This document shows, one piece after another, positions 35,898 through 44,980 of a stretch of 64,000 nt of DNA. The first letter of the stretch is position 1. Every line of letters begins with the position of its first letter. Under the pieces are notes generated by a model. It searched no databases, was not told the origin of the DNA, and saw only the letters and a program-made list of their open reading frames with translations. The translations under genes and the position numbers were made by a program. Source of the stretch: Chloroflexota bacterium (GTDB lineage Bacteria; Chloroflexota; UBA6077; JACCZL01); contig JADZEM010000143.1 in the NCBI GenBank assembly GCA_020850535.1, positions 1 through 64,000 of the forward strand, written 5' to 3'.

Positions 35898-37457
35898 TCA
35901 GTGCTGTTGCTGGCGTCGGCGCGGCAGCAGCAGCACCGGCGCCAGCGTCAGCAGGCACAGGCCGGCGTAGACCAGGAAGCAGTCGTCGTAGGCGCGGACG
36001 CTGGCGACCAGCTTCGTGCGGTCGTTCAGGTAGCCGAGCGCCATCAGCGAGGCGTTGCCGGCCGAGACGCCCTGCTCCAGCAGGCGCACCATCATCGAGC
36101 TGAGCGTGCTGGCGACGGCTGTCGCGTCTGCCGTGACCGTCTGCACGAGGGTCGCCTGGTGGTGCTGCTGACGGGTCAGCAGCAGGCTCGCCGCCGAGGC
36201 CGCGCCGAACGCCCCGGCGATCTGCCGCATGACGGTGGCTAAGACCGTCGCGCGGCTCATCCTCGGCCCGGCGATGCGGTCCATCGCCACGGTCATCAGC
36301 GGCAGCATCATCATGCCCTGAGTCGCGCCGCGCAGCGCCAGGATGCCAGCAATCATCCAGTCGGGCGTGTCCGGGTCCAGCCGTGAGAGGAGCCAGTACG
36401 CCAGCGCCAGCCCGAACAGGCCGGGGATCGCCAGCGGCTTCGGCCCGAGCCGGTCCAGCAGCCGCCCGGCGATCGGCATCATGATCGCCGTGGCGATGGC
36501 TTCGGGGGCCATCAGCAGGCCCGTGGCGAACGGCGTCAGGCCGCGCGTGTTCTGCAAGAACAGCGGCAGCAGCAACTGTGACCCGAACATCATCACCATC
36601 AGCAGGCAGACGACGACGTTCGAGATCAGGTAGGTGCGGTCGGCCAGCACGCCGAGGTCGAGCAGGGGCTGGCGGTCCGTCAGCTCGATGATCACCCAGC
36701 AGCCAATCGCCGCCACCGCGACGAGCCACAGCGCGATCAGGTGCGGCGCGAACCAGCCATCGGCGGGCGCGCGGGAGAGCGCCGCCAGCGCCGCCGAGAA
36801 GCCGATGCCGCCCAGCAGGAACCCGAGCCAGTCGAAGCGGGCCTCGTGCTTGCGGGGCGTTTCGTGGAGAATCGCCATGCTGTACATAATGGCGGCGATG
36901 CCGACGGGCATCCCCAGCAGGAAGATCGGCCGCCACCCGACGCTGTCCACGAGGTAGCCGCCGAGGACCGGGCCGGTCATCGGGGCCACCAGCACCGGCA
37001 GCCCGAACATGCCCATCACCGCGCCGCGCTCGCGGGCCGGGGCCGTCTGAAAGATGATCGCCATGCCGAGCGGCATGATCAGCGCCCCGCCGATGCCCTG
37101 CAGCACGCGGAAGAGGATCAGCACGTCGATGCTGGGGGCGAGGCCGCACATGGCCGTGAACAGCGTGAACAGCGCCACCGACCCGATGTAGGCTCGCTTG
37201 GTCCCGAAACGGTCCGTCAAGAACCCGGTGGCCGGCATGAAGACGGCCAGGGCCAGCATGTAGGTGGTGAGCACGAGCTGGCCCTGATCGACGGTCGCCT
37301 GGAAGACCTGGATAATGCGCGGCAGGGCCACGTTGACGATGGTCTGGTTGAGCACCACCACGAAGGTGCCGAGCACCACGGCGATCAACGCCTGCCAGTG
37401 GTAGGCGAGGCTGATGCGGAAGAGGGGCCGGCGCTCGGCCTGCGCGACGGCTGCCAT
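35898..37457 (-). CDS. MFS multidrug efflux transporter, DHA2 (EmrB/QacA) type
   Basis: The 519-residue membrane protein is predicted to have 14 helices. DHA2 landmarks are VLGTFVVVLNQTIVNVALP (motif D1), LTDRFGTKRAYIGS (motif A), FRVLQGIGGALIMPLGMAII (motif B), and MTGPVLGGYLVDSVGWRPIF (motif C). It is paired with the following membrane-fusion gene, which begins 67 bp upstream on the same strand. Together they form a proton-driven drug exporter; substrate unknown. Confidence 0.95.
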   Translation of the reverse strand: MAAVAQAERRPLFRISLAYHWQALIAVVLGTFVVVLNQTIVNVALPRIIQVFQATVDQGQLVLTTYMLALAVFMPATGFLTDRFGTKRAYIGSVALFTLFTAMCGLAPSIDVLILFRVLQGIGGALIMPLGMAIIFQTAPARERGAVMGMFGLPVLVAPMTGPVLGGYLVDSVGWRPIFLLGMPVGIAAIMYSMAILHETPRKHEARFDWLGFLLGGIGFSAALAALSRAPADGWFAPHLIALWLVAVAAIGCWVIIELTDRQPLLDLGVLADRTYLISNVVVCLLMVMMFGSQLLLPLFLQNTRGLTPFATGLLMAPEAIATAIMMPIAGRLLDRLGPKPLAIPGLFGLALAYWLLSRLDPDTPDWMIAGILALRGATQGMMMLPLMTVAMDRIAGPRMSRATVLATVMRQIAGAFGAASAASLLLTRQQHHQATLVQTVTADATAVASTLSSMMVRLLEQGVSAGNASLMALGYLNDRTKLVASVRAYDDCFLVYAGLCLLTLAPVLLLPRRRQQQH

Positions 37458-37524
37458 CAGTTGACCTCACCGCGCAGCGGAGGGGGCCGGGGGGTGAGGG
37501 CCTCCGTCGCGGTGAGGGAAACCT

Positions 37525-38532
37525 TTACGGCTGCCACGGCACGCCGCCGCCCGGCTCGCGGACCTTGATCCGGACCGTTGCCGAGGTGCCCAGCGGCAGC
37601 GTTGCGCCGGCCGCGTTCACCTGAATCTTGACCGGCACCAGTTGCGTGACCTTCACGAAGTTGCCGGAGGCGTTCTGGCTCGGGAGCAGCGAGAAGCTGG
37701 CGGCGCTGGCCGGCGTGATCGCCATCACACGGCCGTCGAAGTGGTAGCCGAGCGCGTCCACGAACACTTCGACGGGCTGGCCGGGCTGAAGCCGCGCGAG
37801 CTTCGTCTCCTCGATGTTTGCCCGGATCCAGACGCGGGTAGGATCGACAATCGAGTAGATCGGCTGGCCAGCCGAGACGGTCCCACCGACATGGCTCAGG
37901 CGGGCCACCACCACGCCCGTGAACGGCGCGCGGACGGCGGCCAGCCGGTCGCCGGCGGCGGCGTCTTCCAGCACGCGGGTGCCGCCCATCGGCATGCCCA
38001 CTTCCTGCGGGATCCGGACGATGGCCATCTCCTGGCCGGCCTGGACCGACTGCCCGACCTCGGCGTGCGCCGCGACGATGCGCCCGGCGTTGAGCGATCC
38101 GACCTGGATCAGGTCGCCGGTGACCTGGGCGTTGTCGGTGACCACGAAGTAGGTGGACTCGTACCAGAAGTGGTAGCCGATGGCGGTGGCGGCCGTCCCG
38201 ACCACCAGCAGCACGGCCAGCACCCCGATGAGGCGGATCAGGCCCGGCCGGCGGCGTCTGGGCGGCGCTTCCTCGAAGGTGACAGACGAACGGACAGCCG
38301 GCGCAGCAGCAGCAGATGGCGCCGGCGCTGCGACGGCCGGCGGGGCGGCCTGCTGCCTGTCGGATTGACCAGGGGGATCAGCCGGACTGGCGGATGCGCG
38401 GTCGGGTTTCGGCGCTCGTGGCGGGGCTGTCGTGACGATTCTCCGATGAACGCGCCGTGGGCCGGCGGTGGCGTCGCCACTCCGGCGTGGCGCGCAAAGG
38501 GGGCGAGCATCAGCAGCGGCTGTATAGCACAT
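37525..38532 (-). CDS. HlyD/EmrA-family efflux adaptor
   Basis: The product is about 335 residues. A long Pro/Ala-rich N-terminus precedes one membrane helix (LIRLIGVLAVLLVVGTAATA), then DNAQVTGDLIQVGSLNAGRI (lipoyl-like half), RAPFTGVVVARLSHVGGTVSAGQ, and a beta-barrel domain with VWIRANIEETKLARLQPGQP. The coiled-coil hairpin of EmrA is replaced by a short VRIPQEVGMPMGGTRVLEDA link, as expected where no outer-membrane channel has to be reached. The start at ATG 38532 is uncertain (TTG at 38568 is also possible). Confidence 0.9.
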   Translation of the reverse strand: MCYTAAADARPLCAPRRSGDATAGPRRVHRRIVTTAPPRAPKPDRASASPADPPGQSDRQQAAPPAVAAPAPSAAAAPAVRSSVTFEEAPPRRRRPGLIRLIGVLAVLLVVGTAATAIGYHFWYESTYFVVTDNAQVTGDLIQVGSLNAGRIVAAHAEVGQSVQAGQEMAIVRIPQEVGMPMGGTRVLEDAAAGDRLAAVRAPFTGVVVARLSHVGGTVSAGQPIYSIVDPTRVWIRANIEETKLARLQPGQPVEVFVDALGYHFDGRVMAITPASAASFSLLPSQNASGNFVKVTQLVPVKIQVNAAGATLPLGTSATVRIKVREPGGGVPWQP

Positions 38533-38761
38533 CCGCAGGGTGTCGAGCGTGCGGCGCGGCGTCGCCAACGAGATGCGAAGGCATTTCGTACCCGAGATGG
38601 TGACGCTTCACGTGGTCCGGCCCCGTTCAAACTAGTGCATAGGGGCTAAATCTCCGTGCCGGTTGTCTTTCTCACGGTGTCGCCCGCCGTTGTCCTCTAG
38701 AGGAAGGGCGTGGGCGGCGTGCGTGCAGCGTTCTCACTCGCCGCGAACTCAGGAGGTCGAA

Positions 38762-41371
38762 GTGGCTCAGATCGTCTCGTCGGCGCGGCTGTGGCCGACC
38801 CGGTCCGAGGAGGCCGGCCGTCGAGCGGCTGGCCCGCTGGATCGGAACCCCGGCTCCCGCGGTTTCTATCTCTCGGTCTCATTCGTCTTCGCAATTCTGA
38901 CCTACCTGGCCGTCCAGCTCATCCAGTGGGGCGGGGCGATGGTGAACGCCTCGGCCACCGCCGCCGATCCGATGGTCGGGAGCCTGCTGGTGCACCTGAC
39001 CAGCCTGGTGGCCTGGGTCGGCGCGTGCATGCTGGCCGGGCTGGTGGCTCACTACTACCTCACACGGCTGGGCACCTCGCTGAGCGCCGAGCACCGGCGC
39101 GGCGAGAAGCTGGCGCTGGTCTCCGACGTGAGCGGCGCCATGACGGGGCCATACCCGCCCGCCGAGATCTCGACGAAGTTCCTCCAGCGCATTCGCAAGG
39201 TGATGCCCGACACGACGAGCGCCGCCGTCCTGCTCTACGACGAGACGGCGGAGTCCCTGTCCGGTCTGGCCGCCGATGGCCCGCATGCGAGCGACCTGGA
39301 AGGCCTCTTCCTCTACCTGTCCCTGCTGCCCGAGCCGATCCGCACCCCGCTGATGAAGAACCGCCCCGTCGTGATCTACGACGTGCGGGTGGACAACGCG
39401 ACGACCGGCGGCGCGGACACCTGGGGATCGTTCATCCGCCATCTGCCGGCCCTGCGGCAGGCCCGCACCTTCGTGGTGCTGCCGCTGCTCTCCCGCAACC
39501 GGCTGGTGGGCGCGCTGCTGCTGCGCGACGACCGCCCGAGCGCCGTCGACGTCGAGATGCTGCAGTTGCTGACCGTCCTGACCCACTTCCTGGCGGGCGC
39601 GCTGCACAACGCCTTCTCGGTCTCCGAGGCCGAGGCTCGCGCCGACCGCGCCGCGGTCATCAACCGGGTGGTCCGCCACGCGCACGCCGGCTTCGACCAC
39701 GAAGTGATGATGAAGAACGTGCTGGACGAGATGGGCGCAGCGATGCACATCTCGTCGGCGCTGGTGCAGCTGGGGAAGGCAGCGGACGATCTCCGCATCG
39801 CCTATGAGTGGACCGGCAACGGCGAGACCCCGGTCGGCATCGGTAGCCAGATCGAGCTGCCGATCGCGCGGTTGGCCGTCCGCGACGGTTGCACGGTGGC
39901 CGTGACCGACATGCGTACGGATGGCCGCCTGCAGCACGACGACCTCGGCCAGCCCGAAGACCACCTGCGAACCGGGGCGGTGGCCGTGCTCGCCACGCCG
40001 ATCAGCCTCGGCGGGCAACTGGTGGGCGTGCTGCTGCTCCAGATGCACGACGTTCCGCGCGCCTGGACCGGCGACGACATCCGACTGGCGGAGGGCGTCG
40101 CCCGTGAGCTGCGGGTGGCCCTGGAGACGGCCCGCCTGCTCGAATCCCGTGAGCGCGAGTCCAACCGCCTGATGGCGCTGCACCGCGCCTCGACGGAGCT
40201 TGCCACCCACACCGACACCCACACCGTTATCCAGTCGATCCTGCGCAACGCCACGACCCTCCTGGGCGGCGGCAGCGGCTCCTTCTTCCGCTGGGATCCG
40301 GAGGCCGGGCTGCTCCGGCGGGTCCAGACCTGGCAGACCCCGGACATCGACACCTCCTCCGAAGTGCGCCCTGGTGAAGGGCTGGCCGGGCTGGCGTTCG
40401 CCGAGGCGAAGCCGGTCATCATCAACGACTACCAGGCGTCCGACCTGGCGCGCCGGCGCGGCCGGGACCGCGGCCTGCGGGCTGGCCTGGGCGTCCCGCT
40501 GATCCCGAGCGGCAAGCCGCTGGGCGTGCTGCTGATCTCCTCCTACGACGACTCGACCCAGTTCAGCGAGGACGACGCCCGCCTGCTCGACCTCTTCGGG
40601 GATCAGGCGGCGGCGGCCCTGATGACCGCCGAGGCCTTCGAGGAGCAGGGCAAGGCCGTGGCCGAGCTGGAGCGGGTCAGCAAGGTCAAGAGCGAGTTCG
40701 TGGCCATCGTCTCGCACGAGTTCCGGACCCCGCTGACGGGCATCCAGGGCTTCAGCGAGATGATGCGCGATGAAGACCTGACCGTGGACGAGATGAAGGA
40801 GTACGCCGCCGACATCAACAAGGATGCGCGGCGGCTGAACCGCCTCGTCAACGAGATGCTGGACCTGAGCCGCATGGAGTCTGGCCGCATCCAGTTGAGC
40901 CTGGAGTCCATCGACCTCAACGCCATCATCTCGGACGTGGCGAGCTTGATGCAGCCCACCGCCCCGAAGCACACGTTCACCCTGCGGCTCGACAAGTCGC
41001 TCGCGAGCCTCGTGGCCGACCGCGACAAGATCACCCAGGTGGTGACCAACCTCGCCAATAACGCCGTCAAGTACGCCCCGGACGGCGGGGAGATCGTGCT
41101 GATGACGCGCGCCGAGGGCAACCTGGCGCACCTGATGGTGGTGGACAACGGCATCGGCATGCACAAGGACATGCTGGAGCATGTCTTCGAGCCGTACTCG
41201 CGCGTCGAGCACGGGGCCGCCCGGGTGATCTCGGGGACGGGCCTGGGCCTGCCCATCGCCCGGCAGATCGTCAAGCTGCACGGGGGCAGGATCTGGGCGG
41301 ACAGCATCGAGGGCAAGGGCTCGACCTTCCACTGCCTGATTCCGATCGGCGCAGCTGCCCGCGCTGCCTGA
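38762..41371 (+). CDS. membrane sensor histidine kinase with GAF domains
   Basis: The 869-residue product from GTG 38762 has AGGAGG five bases upstream; an earlier in-frame ATG lacks this. Two N-terminal helices (YLSVSFVFAILTYLAVQLIQ and LTSLVAWVGACMLAGLVAHY) precede about three GAF-like segments (roughly 130-290, 300-460 and 470-630). The kinase core has the H-box VAIVSHEFRTPLTGIQGF (His652), N-box NLANNAVKYAPDGG, VVDNGIGMHKDM and GTGLGLPIARQIVKLHGG. It is followed closely by a REC-ATPase gene that is a plausible partner. It is divergent from the efflux pair. Confidence 0.95.
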   Translation: MAQIVSSARLWPTRSEEAGRRAAGPLDRNPGSRGFYLSVSFVFAILTYLAVQLIQWGGAMVNASATAADPMVGSLLVHLTSLVAWVGACMLAGLVAHYYLTRLGTSLSAEHRRGEKLALVSDVSGAMTGPYPPAEISTKFLQRIRKVMPDTTSAAVLLYDETAESLSGLAADGPHASDLEGLFLYLSLLPEPIRTPLMKNRPVVIYDVRVDNATTGGADTWGSFIRHLPALRQARTFVVLPLLSRNRLVGALLLRDDRPSAVDVEMLQLLTVLTHFLAGALHNAFSVSEAEARADRAAVINRVVRHAHAGFDHEVMMKNVLDEMGAAMHISSALVQLGKAADDLRIAYEWTGNGETPVGIGSQIELPIARLAVRDGCTVAVTDMRTDGRLQHDDLGQPEDHLRTGAVAVLATPISLGGQLVGVLLLQMHDVPRAWTGDDIRLAEGVARELRVALETARLLESRERESNRLMALHRASTELATHTDTHTVIQSILRNATTLLGGGSGSFFRWDPEAGLLRRVQTWQTPDIDTSSEVRPGEGLAGLAFAEAKPVIINDYQASDLARRRGRDRGLRAGLGVPLIPSGKPLGVLLISSYDDSTQFSEDDARLLDLFGDQAAAALMTAEAFEEQGKAVAELERVSKVKSEFVAIVSHEFRTPLTGIQGFSEMMRDEDLTVDEMKEYAADINKDARRLNRLVNEMLDLSRMESGRIQLSLESIDLNAIISDVASLMQPTAPKHTFTLRLDKSLASLVADRDKITQVVTNLANNAVKYAPDGGEIVLMTRAEGNLAHLMVVDNGIGMHKDMLEHVFEPYSRVEHGAARVISGTGLGLPIARQIVKLHGGRIWADSIEGKGSTFHCLIPIGAAARAA

Positions 41372-41432
41372 GCACAGACCCGGGATGAGCCTGGGGCCCA
41401 GCGCGGCGGCGCCGCGACAAGGAGCATCGAGA

Positions 41433-42587
41433 ATGGACCAGCAGAAGATCCTCTTCGTGGACGACGAGGAGCAGATTCGTCGCCTGCTCAGCTCGTTCCT
41501 GACGCGGCGCGGCTACCTCGTCCAGACGGCGGTGGACGGCCAGGAGGCGCTCAACTTCCTGGAGCGCGAGCGGCCCGACCTCGTCATCACCGACGTCAAC
41601 ATGCCGAACGTGGACGGCGTCGAGCTGACTCGCCGGCTGCGGGCCGACCCTCGCCACGAGAGCCTGCCGATCATCATGCTCTCGGCCAAAGTGCAGACCG
41701 ACGAGATCCTGGCCGGCTACGCCGAGGGCGCGGACGAGTACGTTCCGAAGCCGATTGAGATGCGGATCCTGGCCGCCAAGGTCGAGTCGCTGCTGCGGCG
41801 CGTCTCACACGCTGCCGTGCCGGCTGCTGTCGAGACGGTCGCTGCGCCGGAGCCGCCGGCCAAGCAGGTGGTGGTGTTCATGCACGGCAAGGGCGGCGTC
41901 GGGACGACCACCCTGGCCGTCAACATGGCGGTGGCCCTGGCGACGGAGGCGGGCAAGTCGGTCTCGCTGGTGGATCTCGACCTCGCCTACGGCAACGCCG
42001 CCCGCATGCTCGGGCTGCACACCGAGCGCACCCTGGCCGATCTCGCGGCCGACGATCACATCAACCTCGACGCGCTCCGCGAGATCACGCTGGAGCATCA
42101 GAGCGGCGTCAAGGTGGTGGTGGGCTGCGACCAGCCGGAGCACTCCGCGACGGTCGGCGGGCTGCTGGTCCGCTGGACCATCGAACAGGAGCTTGAGCGC
42201 TCCGATGTCGTGATCGTGGACACGGCGTCCTGGCTCTCCGAAGCGACGCTGGCGGCGCTGCCGGAGGCCACCACGGTCTGCGTGGTGACCGCCCCACGAC
42301 TGGTGGCGTTGGAGGCGACGGCCAACTGCCTCGCCATGCTCAGGCGGCTGGGCGTCAAGCCCGAGCAGACCCGGCTGATGCTGAACAACACGTCGTCACG
42401 CGGTCTCAAGTCGGATGTGGTGGCGCGGCGGCTGGAGCGGCCGGTTGACCTGAGCGTGCCGTATCTGGCCTCGTTCGGGGATGCCGCGCGGACGCTCAAG
42501 CCGCTGGACAAGGGCCAGCCAGACGAGGTCGGCGCGATTGTCGCGCGCGACCTCGCGCACCGGGTGATCAGCTTCCCGGCGGCGTAA
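41433..42587 (+). CDS. response regulator fused to a CpaE/MinD-like ATPase
   Basis: The 384-residue product has a REC domain (KILFVDDEEQ; phosphoacceptor Asp54 in VITDVNMPN; Lys in YVPKP) followed by a ParA/MinD-type ATPase (HGKGGVGTTTLAVNMAVAL, VSLVDLDLAYGNAA, VIVDTAS). The ATPase loop keeps the signature Lys of KGG but has Thr where the P-loop Lys would be, as in CpaE/TadZ proteins that localise the pilus assembly. No tad/cpa pilus genes are in the window. AAGGAG is upstream of the ATG. Likely partner of the preceding kinase. Confidence 0.93.
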   Translation: MDQQKILFVDDEEQIRRLLSSFLTRRGYLVQTAVDGQEALNFLERERPDLVITDVNMPNVDGVELTRRLRADPRHESLPIIMLSAKVQTDEILAGYAEGADEYVPKPIEMRILAAKVESLLRRVSHAAVPAAVETVAAPEPPAKQVVVFMHGKGGVGTTTLAVNMAVALATEAGKSVSLVDLDLAYGNAARMLGLHTERTLADLAADDHINLDALREITLEHQSGVKVVVGCDQPEHSATVGGLLVRWTIEQELERSDVVIVDTASWLSEATLAALPEATTVCVVTAPRLVALEATANCLAMLRRLGVKPEQTRLMLNNTSSRGLKSDVVARRLERPVDLSVPYLASFGDAARTLKPLDKGQPDEVGAIVARDLAHRVISFPAA

Positions 42588-42658
42588 CGCCGGGAAGAGC
42601 GCCCATCCCCGGCCTCCGCTCCCTGTGCGAGGGAGCGGAGCGCCGCGCGTGCAACACA

Positions 42659-42769
42659 CCCTGTCATCCTGAACGGAACGAGCCTGCGAGTGAAGTGAAG
42701 GATCTCACCCGTTGACCGTCAACGCTCGCGTCAGCGGGTGAGATCCTTCGCAGGCTCAGGATGACAGGG
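42659..42769. repeat. palindromic dispersed repeat with perfect 14-bp ends, copy 4
   Basis: Ends are exact inverses: CCCTGTCATCCTGA and TCAGGATGACAGGG. Internally GGATCTCACCCG pairs with CGGGTGAGATCC. It is the shortest, cleanest copy of the family seen at 3373, 19243 and 23528. Confidence 0.85.
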
Positions 42770-42801
42770 AACTCGCGCACATTTCTGTGAAACCGCCATC
42801 G

Positions 42802-42895
42802 GTCACACCGGTGAACGCTTCGGACTGGACCTTCTTCCGATACCCTGGAGCCATGACAGCGATTCGGAAGTCACACCGGTGAACGCTTCGGACTG
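42802..42895. repeat. 26-bp direct repeat pair
   Basis: The sequence beginning gtcacaccggtgaacgcttc is present at 42802-42827 and 42870-42895, starts 68 bp apart, in the non-coding gap before the hydroxyacid oxidase gene. The ACCGGT core is palindromic. No function assigned. Confidence 0.8.
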
Positions 42896-42920
42896 AACCC
42901 GTTCACGGCAGCTCGGGGAC

Positions 42921-42965
42921 GCTCAGCCGCTCCTGGCTCAGCCGCTCCTGGCTCAGCCGCTCCTG
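42921..42965. repeat. 15-bp tandem repeat, three copies
   Basis: The unit gctcagccgctcctg is repeated three times without change just downstream of the hydroxyacid oxidase stop codon. Confidence 0.93.
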
Positions 42966-42982
42966 CGCTGTCGTAGCAGCCT

Positions 42983-44161
42983 CTACCGGGCCGGGCTGGC
43001 CTCCAGCGCTGCTGGCCGGCTGCCCGGCCAGCGCACCGCCGTTCGGTCCAGGTCCGCCAGCGTCGGGCGGCCGATCAGCGCCAGCGTGCGGTCGACCTCG
43101 GTCTGGAGGATCGTCAGCGCCCGCTCGACGCCGGGCTGCCCACCGGACGCCAGGCCCCACAGGTACGGCCGTCCGACCATGCACGCCTTCGCCCCGAGCG
43201 CCAGGGCCTTGACGACGTCCGTCCCGCGCCGCACGCCGCTGTCGAGCAGGATCTCGGTGCGGTTGCCGACGGCGTCGGCGATCTCCGGCAGCACGTCGAT
43301 CGAGGCGTCCATGTAGTCGAGCTGCCGGCCGCCGTGGTTCGAGACCACGATGCCATCGGCACCCTGGTCTACAGCCATGCGGGCATCCTCGACGGTGGTG
43401 ATGCCCTTGATGATCAGCGGCCCCTTCCAGAGCGAGCGGAACCAGCGGAAATCCTCCCAGCTCACCGACGAGTCGTGCAGGCTGGTCACATAGCCGCCGA
43501 GCCGCACCAGATCGTCGCCGCCAGCCCGCTCGCTGAGGCCCAGGAAGTTGCGATCCGTGATTTTGGGGCCGCCGAGCACGCGACGGATCCAGTCCACCCG
43601 ACGCACCGTGTCGAGCGCGTTCTTGACGGTGATCTTCGGCGGCACGGTGAAGCCGTTCCGCAGGTCGCGCTCACGCTGGCTGACGACCTGCACGTCCACG
43701 GTCAGGAACATCGCCTTCGCACCGACTGCCGCCGCCCGTTCCACCAGCCGCTTCGTCACCTCGCGGTCGCGCCAGACGTAGACCTGGAACCAGACGCGCC
43801 CGTTGGCGGCCTCGGCGACCTCTTCGATGGAGCAGGTGGCGCGCGTCGCCAGCGTGTAGATCGAGCCAACCCTGGCGGCAGCCTTCGCCGCCTCGATCTC
43901 GCCGCGCGGCCAGAGCAGGCCGGGCATGCCGGTCGGAGAGCAGACGACGGGCGTGGACAGCTCCTGCCCGAGGACGGTGGTGGTCTGGTCCCGCTGCGAG
44001 ACATCCACGAGGACGCGCGGCCGGAACGTGATCCGCTCGAACGCCGCGCGGTTCTCGCGGACGCTCCACTCATCCTCGCCGCCGCCGTCCACGAAGTCGA
44101 ACACGGCGCGCGGAAGCCGCCGGCGGGCGCGCTGCCGAAGGTCTTCAATGTTGATAGCCAT
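42983..44161 (-). CDS. FMN-dependent alpha-hydroxyacid oxidase/dehydrogenase
   Basis: The 392-residue protein of the lactate/glycolate/mandelate oxidase family. Landmarks are AVFDFVDGGGEDEWSVREN, CSPTGMPGLLWPRGEI, WFQVYVWRDR, LIIKGITTVEDARMAVDQGA, the active-site SNHGGRQLD (His base and substrate Arg), and ILLDSGVRRGTDVVKALALGA. ATG 44161 gives a normal N-terminus (MAINIEDLRQRARRRLP). It oxidises a 2-hydroxy acid to the 2-keto acid; whether O2 or the respiratory chain accepts electrons is not readable. Confidence 0.95.
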   Translation of the reverse strand: MAINIEDLRQRARRRLPRAVFDFVDGGGEDEWSVRENRAAFERITFRPRVLVDVSQRDQTTTVLGQELSTPVVCSPTGMPGLLWPRGEIEAAKAAARVGSIYTLATRATCSIEEVAEAANGRVWFQVYVWRDREVTKRLVERAAAVGAKAMFLTVDVQVVSQRERDLRNGFTVPPKITVKNALDTVRRVDWIRRVLGGPKITDRNFLGLSERAGGDDLVRLGGYVTSLHDSSVSWEDFRWFRSLWKGPLIIKGITTVEDARMAVDQGADGIVVSNHGGRQLDYMDASIDVLPEIADAVGNRTEILLDSGVRRGTDVVKALALGAKACMVGRPYLWGLASGGQPGVERALTILQTEVDRTLALIGRPTLADLDRTAVRWPGSRPAALEASPAR

Positions 44162-44264
44162 GCCTGCTGCCTCTTCCAGTACTGCGGGGGCAGCGTTGTG
44201 AGACGACCGCGACCCCGACGGGTACCCGACATGGTACCTGACCGCTGGCGGCACTGGTTCCGTG

Positions 44265-44292
44265 CCCGGATGTCGGCTGGCCGACATCCGGG
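44265..44292. repeat. perfect 13-bp inverted repeat, left flank of lrgB remnant
   Basis: CCCGGATGTCGGC-TG-GCCGACATCCGGG. A related palindrome (TGTCGGCCAGCCGACAT) lies at 44791-44807 on the other side of the remnant, and both are followed by a CTGGGATACTG sequence (44327-44337 and 44847-44857). Confidence 0.8.
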
Positions 44293-44422
44293 CTATTGGC
44301 TTGCCAGCAGTACTCGAAACAGACTCCTGGGATACTGGCATCTAGATTCAGTTGTGCGACTCAGCGCGGCAATGACGTAGCGCCACGACCGTCCGATGCT
44401 TGACCAGGAGAGGTGCGATTCC

Positions 44423-44736
44423 ATGATCGCTTCCCTCACCACCGCGCGGAACTGGCCCATCGCTCGTAGCTGTCTTCGCCATCGTGACCGGCACCATCGG
44501 GGCCATGTTCGGGCCGATGCTGCTGACCCGATTCGGCGTCACCGATCCGCTGGCGCGCGGCATCGCGCTCGGCACGACCTCCCACGGCCAGGGGACGGCC
44601 GCCGCGCTCCTGGAGGGCGAGTCCGCTGGGGCGATGTCCAGCCTGTCGATGGCGGCTGTCGCCGTCTTCACCGCCGCGATTGCACCGTTGTACATCTCGG
44701 CTGTACATCTCGGCGCTGCTGGGCCTGATCGCCTAA
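44423..44736 (+). pseudogene. LrgB-family remnant, frameshifted
   Basis: The C-terminal part of an LrgB (CidB-like) membrane protein: VAVFAIVTGTIGAMFGPMLL, DPLARGIALGTTSHGQGTAA, EGESAGAMSSLSMAAVAVFT, IAPLYIS. An ATG with GGAGAGG upstream at 44423 is in another frame, and the first ~130 residues are missing. A 13-bp perfect tandem duplication (44689-44701 and 44702-44714) breaks the end of the frame; removing one copy restores a natural ending ALLGLIA and the TAA at 44734. So it has at least one deletion and two frame changes. Confidence 0.75.
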
Positions 44737-44790
44737 GCCAGGGCTACGACGAGGCCTCCAACGCCTCGGCCTTGCTGAGACAAAGACAAG

Positions 44791-44807
44791 TGTCGGCCAG
44801 CCGACAT
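44791..44807. repeat. palindrome, right flank of lrgB remnant
   Basis: TGTCGGCCAGCCGACAT, near-identical in its arms to 44269-44287 but with CCAG instead of CTGG in the centre. A further atgtcggctg half-site follows at 44813. Confidence 0.6.
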
Positions 44808-44980
44808 CTGAAATGTCGGCTGTCAGGCATACGCGCCCGCGCGTGCCTGGGATACTGCCCTCGGGCTTCAGTCCGCGTACTCATTCATTCGAGGTAGCCG
44901 CCATCCCAAAGATGGTCAGTGACTACGGATGGGATCGGGCGCGTCGGAGAGCACGTCTGAAGCTGCGAGGAGCGGGATCG

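Noticed and set aside
38663-38761. Upstream ATG start for the GAF kinase
   Set aside because: No ribosome site there, and AGGAGG precedes the GTG at 38762 at optimal spacing.
42903-43184. 93-residue frame with LSQER repeats
   Set aside because: It is an antisense product of the 15-bp tandem repeat and of the hydroxyacid oxidase gene end.
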